This document shows positions 5,449 to 6,302 of a stretch of DNA of 6,302 nt, piece after piece (within the stretch, counting starts at the first letter, position 1; the number at the start of each line of letters is the position of its first letter). The notes beneath the pieces are model-generated. The model had not been told where the DNA came from. It did not search any database and worked only from the letters and a program-made list of their open reading frames with translations. Source of the stretch: an uncultured Lachnospiraceae bacterium (GTDB lineage: Bacteria; Bacillota; Clostridia; Lachnospirales; Lachnospiraceae); contig CAJTRU010000120.1 of assembly GCA_910579085.1 (NCBI GenBank), positions 1 through 6,302 of the forward strand. Reading direction: 5' to 3'. A program made the position numbers and the translations under genes.

Positions 5449-6192
5449 CTTAGGATACTTGGATATGATAACCCGGAAAGTGGCAAGTTCCTTGACGGGG
5501 TTGAAGAAGAATATAATATAAAACTTCCAGAAGTTTTGCGTGGATTTTATAAAGCAGCATATTGCTGTCCGCTTTTATCAACAGCAGATATATGGACAGA
5601 CAGGTTCTGCACTTTATACGAAGTAATAGAAGAACAAATTGAAGAATTTGAAGAGGAATACAAAGATAATCCAGAAGAAGGGGCTGATGATGAGTATTAT
5701 ATGTTTTCACAGTCTTTAGCAAAAATACCAAAGGAAGAGTGGCCAGGACATGTTACAAATTACCTGGAAATAGGCGTGGACTATGGGGCAGGTGTTGTTA
5801 ATTATGGAATACGCATAGAAGACTTAGATAAAGAAGACCCTCCTGTTTATTATCTTAATGAAGAAGATGAGATGACAGACTGGAAGCTTTTATGTAATAC
5901 ATTATCAGAATATTTTATGCTTGTATTATGTGATACTTTGTTGTGTAAGCAATACAGGACTGCATGGAAGGTATTAAGTGAAGACGGATGGGACTATAAT
6001 ATATATGAGTCTGATGAGATAGAAGAAACAGCAGAAGAAATGGGAATAGATTTGTCCCAGTTAAAACCACAGGTACTTTCATGGGGCAAGGCAGCATGTG
6101 GTTATGATGAGGAAAGAAAAATGATAGTGGCAGCATGTATTGATGATAATTATAAAGCACCTTTTATGGCAGGCACTATTTCTAAAAAATAA
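5413..6192 (+). CDS. SMI1/KNR4 (SUKH)-type protein, likely immunity protein
   Basis: This 259-residue, strongly acidic, cytosolic protein fits the SUKH superfamily, whose bacterial members mostly neutralise toxins of contact-dependent or polymorphic toxin systems. The N-terminal mark is EEEYNIKLPEVLRGFYKAAY (31-50), matching the typical pattern of an acidic helix, LP and FY. It is followed by IWTDRFCTLYEVIEEQIEEF, a Glu/Asp-rich linker (about 75-95), then YLEIGVDYGAGVVNYGIR and PPVYYLNEEDEMTDW, the strands and closing Trp expected of the domain (to about 160). The remaining 100 residues have helices and end in a strand region, and I do not recognise them. There is no signal peptide or membrane segment. 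The start is certain: GGAGG (5401-5405) lies seven bases before ATG. It has its own promoter. No toxin, secretion or other immunity gene adjoins it here, so it is either an orphan immunity gene or a SUKH protein with another role. Confidence 0.8.
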   Translation: MAVNYNITAGQVLRILGYDNPESGKFLDGVEEEYNIKLPEVLRGFYKAAYCCPLLSTADIWTDRFCTLYEVIEEQIEEFEEEYKDNPEEGADDEYYMFSQSLAKIPKEEWPGHVTNYLEIGVDYGAGVVNYGIRIEDLDKEDPPVYYLNEEDEMTDWKLLCNTLSEYFMLVLCDTLLCKQYRTAWKVLSEDGWDYNIYESDEIEETAEEMGIDLSQLKPQVLSWGKAACGYDEERKMIVAACIDDNYKAPFMAGTISKK

Positions 6193-6302
6193 TGAAAATA
6201 TATGATGGATAATTTCCAGTTATCTTTTATTGGCGGGCGGACGCAGAGTTTCTGGTGTTCCACTAAATTATTCCATTCCAGGGCACGCTTGCGCTACGAC
6301 AG
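6193..6302. other. Non-coding tail with an abrupt G+C-rich segment
   Basis: After the SUKH stop codon there is a weak hairpin, GATAA (6208-6212) with TTATC (6220-6224) followed by TTTTATT, which might end the transcript. From about 6231 to the window edge the DNA turns notably G+C-richer (GGCGGGCGGACGC at the front, GGGCACGCTTGCGCTACG near the end), unlike the rest of the window. No convincing reading frame crosses it. It looks like the edge of a different element, perhaps a dispersed intergenic repeat, but only one copy is visible here. Confidence 0.4.

Overview
The window is low-GC DNA. A/T-rich third codon positions, AGGAGG-type ribosome binding sites, TATAAT/TTGNNN promoters with 17-base spacers, and the protein types all suggest an anaerobic Firmicute, most likely in the Clostridia and plausibly Lachnospiraceae. 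This is an inference from style and families; there is no rRNA or tRNA to confirm it.

Layout. Bases 1-302 look like decayed accessory DNA. A single 32-base sequence at 56-87 closely resembles a type I-C CRISPR repeat, with no second repeat in view. It is followed at once by a start-less 70-codon reading frame. An inverted repeat (331-368) separates this from a convergent 122-residue gene of unknown function (minus strand, 383-751). Bases 752-1296 are extremely A/T-rich and hold a 15-bp perfect inverted repeat, a doubtful hydrophobic frame, and the likely promoter and operator of the next gene. Bases 1297-2778 encode a 493-residue AraC-type regulator with its DNA-binding part at the N-terminus and a large C-terminal domain; it ends at a strong terminator. 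A well-formed promoter follows, then a hairpin with a run of six T in the leader, then a MATE-family efflux transporter (to 4500). A symmetric hairpin (4564-4625) serves as a two-way terminator between the transporter and a convergent Cu,Zn superoxide dismutase-family gene (minus, 4667-5146). The last gene (5413-6192) encodes an acidic SMI1/KNR4 (SUKH)-type protein with its own promoter and a 14-base direct repeat flanking its translation start. The final ~70 bases are distinctly richer in G+C and non-coding.

How it fits together. The genes are mostly single transcription units, each with its own promoter or terminator, so this is a patchwork and not one operon. The regulator and the transporter point the same way but are separated by a terminator; a functional link is possible but unproven. 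The SUKH protein has the form of a toxin-immunity gene without its toxin in view. Together with the CRISPR-like relic and the gene remnant, this suggests a chromosomal region where defence and competition genes have come and gone. No complete new multi-gene system is visible. The most notable items are the inverted-architecture AraC protein, the cytosolic-looking Cu,Zn SOD with Lys in place of the usual active-site Arg, the hairpin in the transporter leader, and the lone CRISPR-like repeat.
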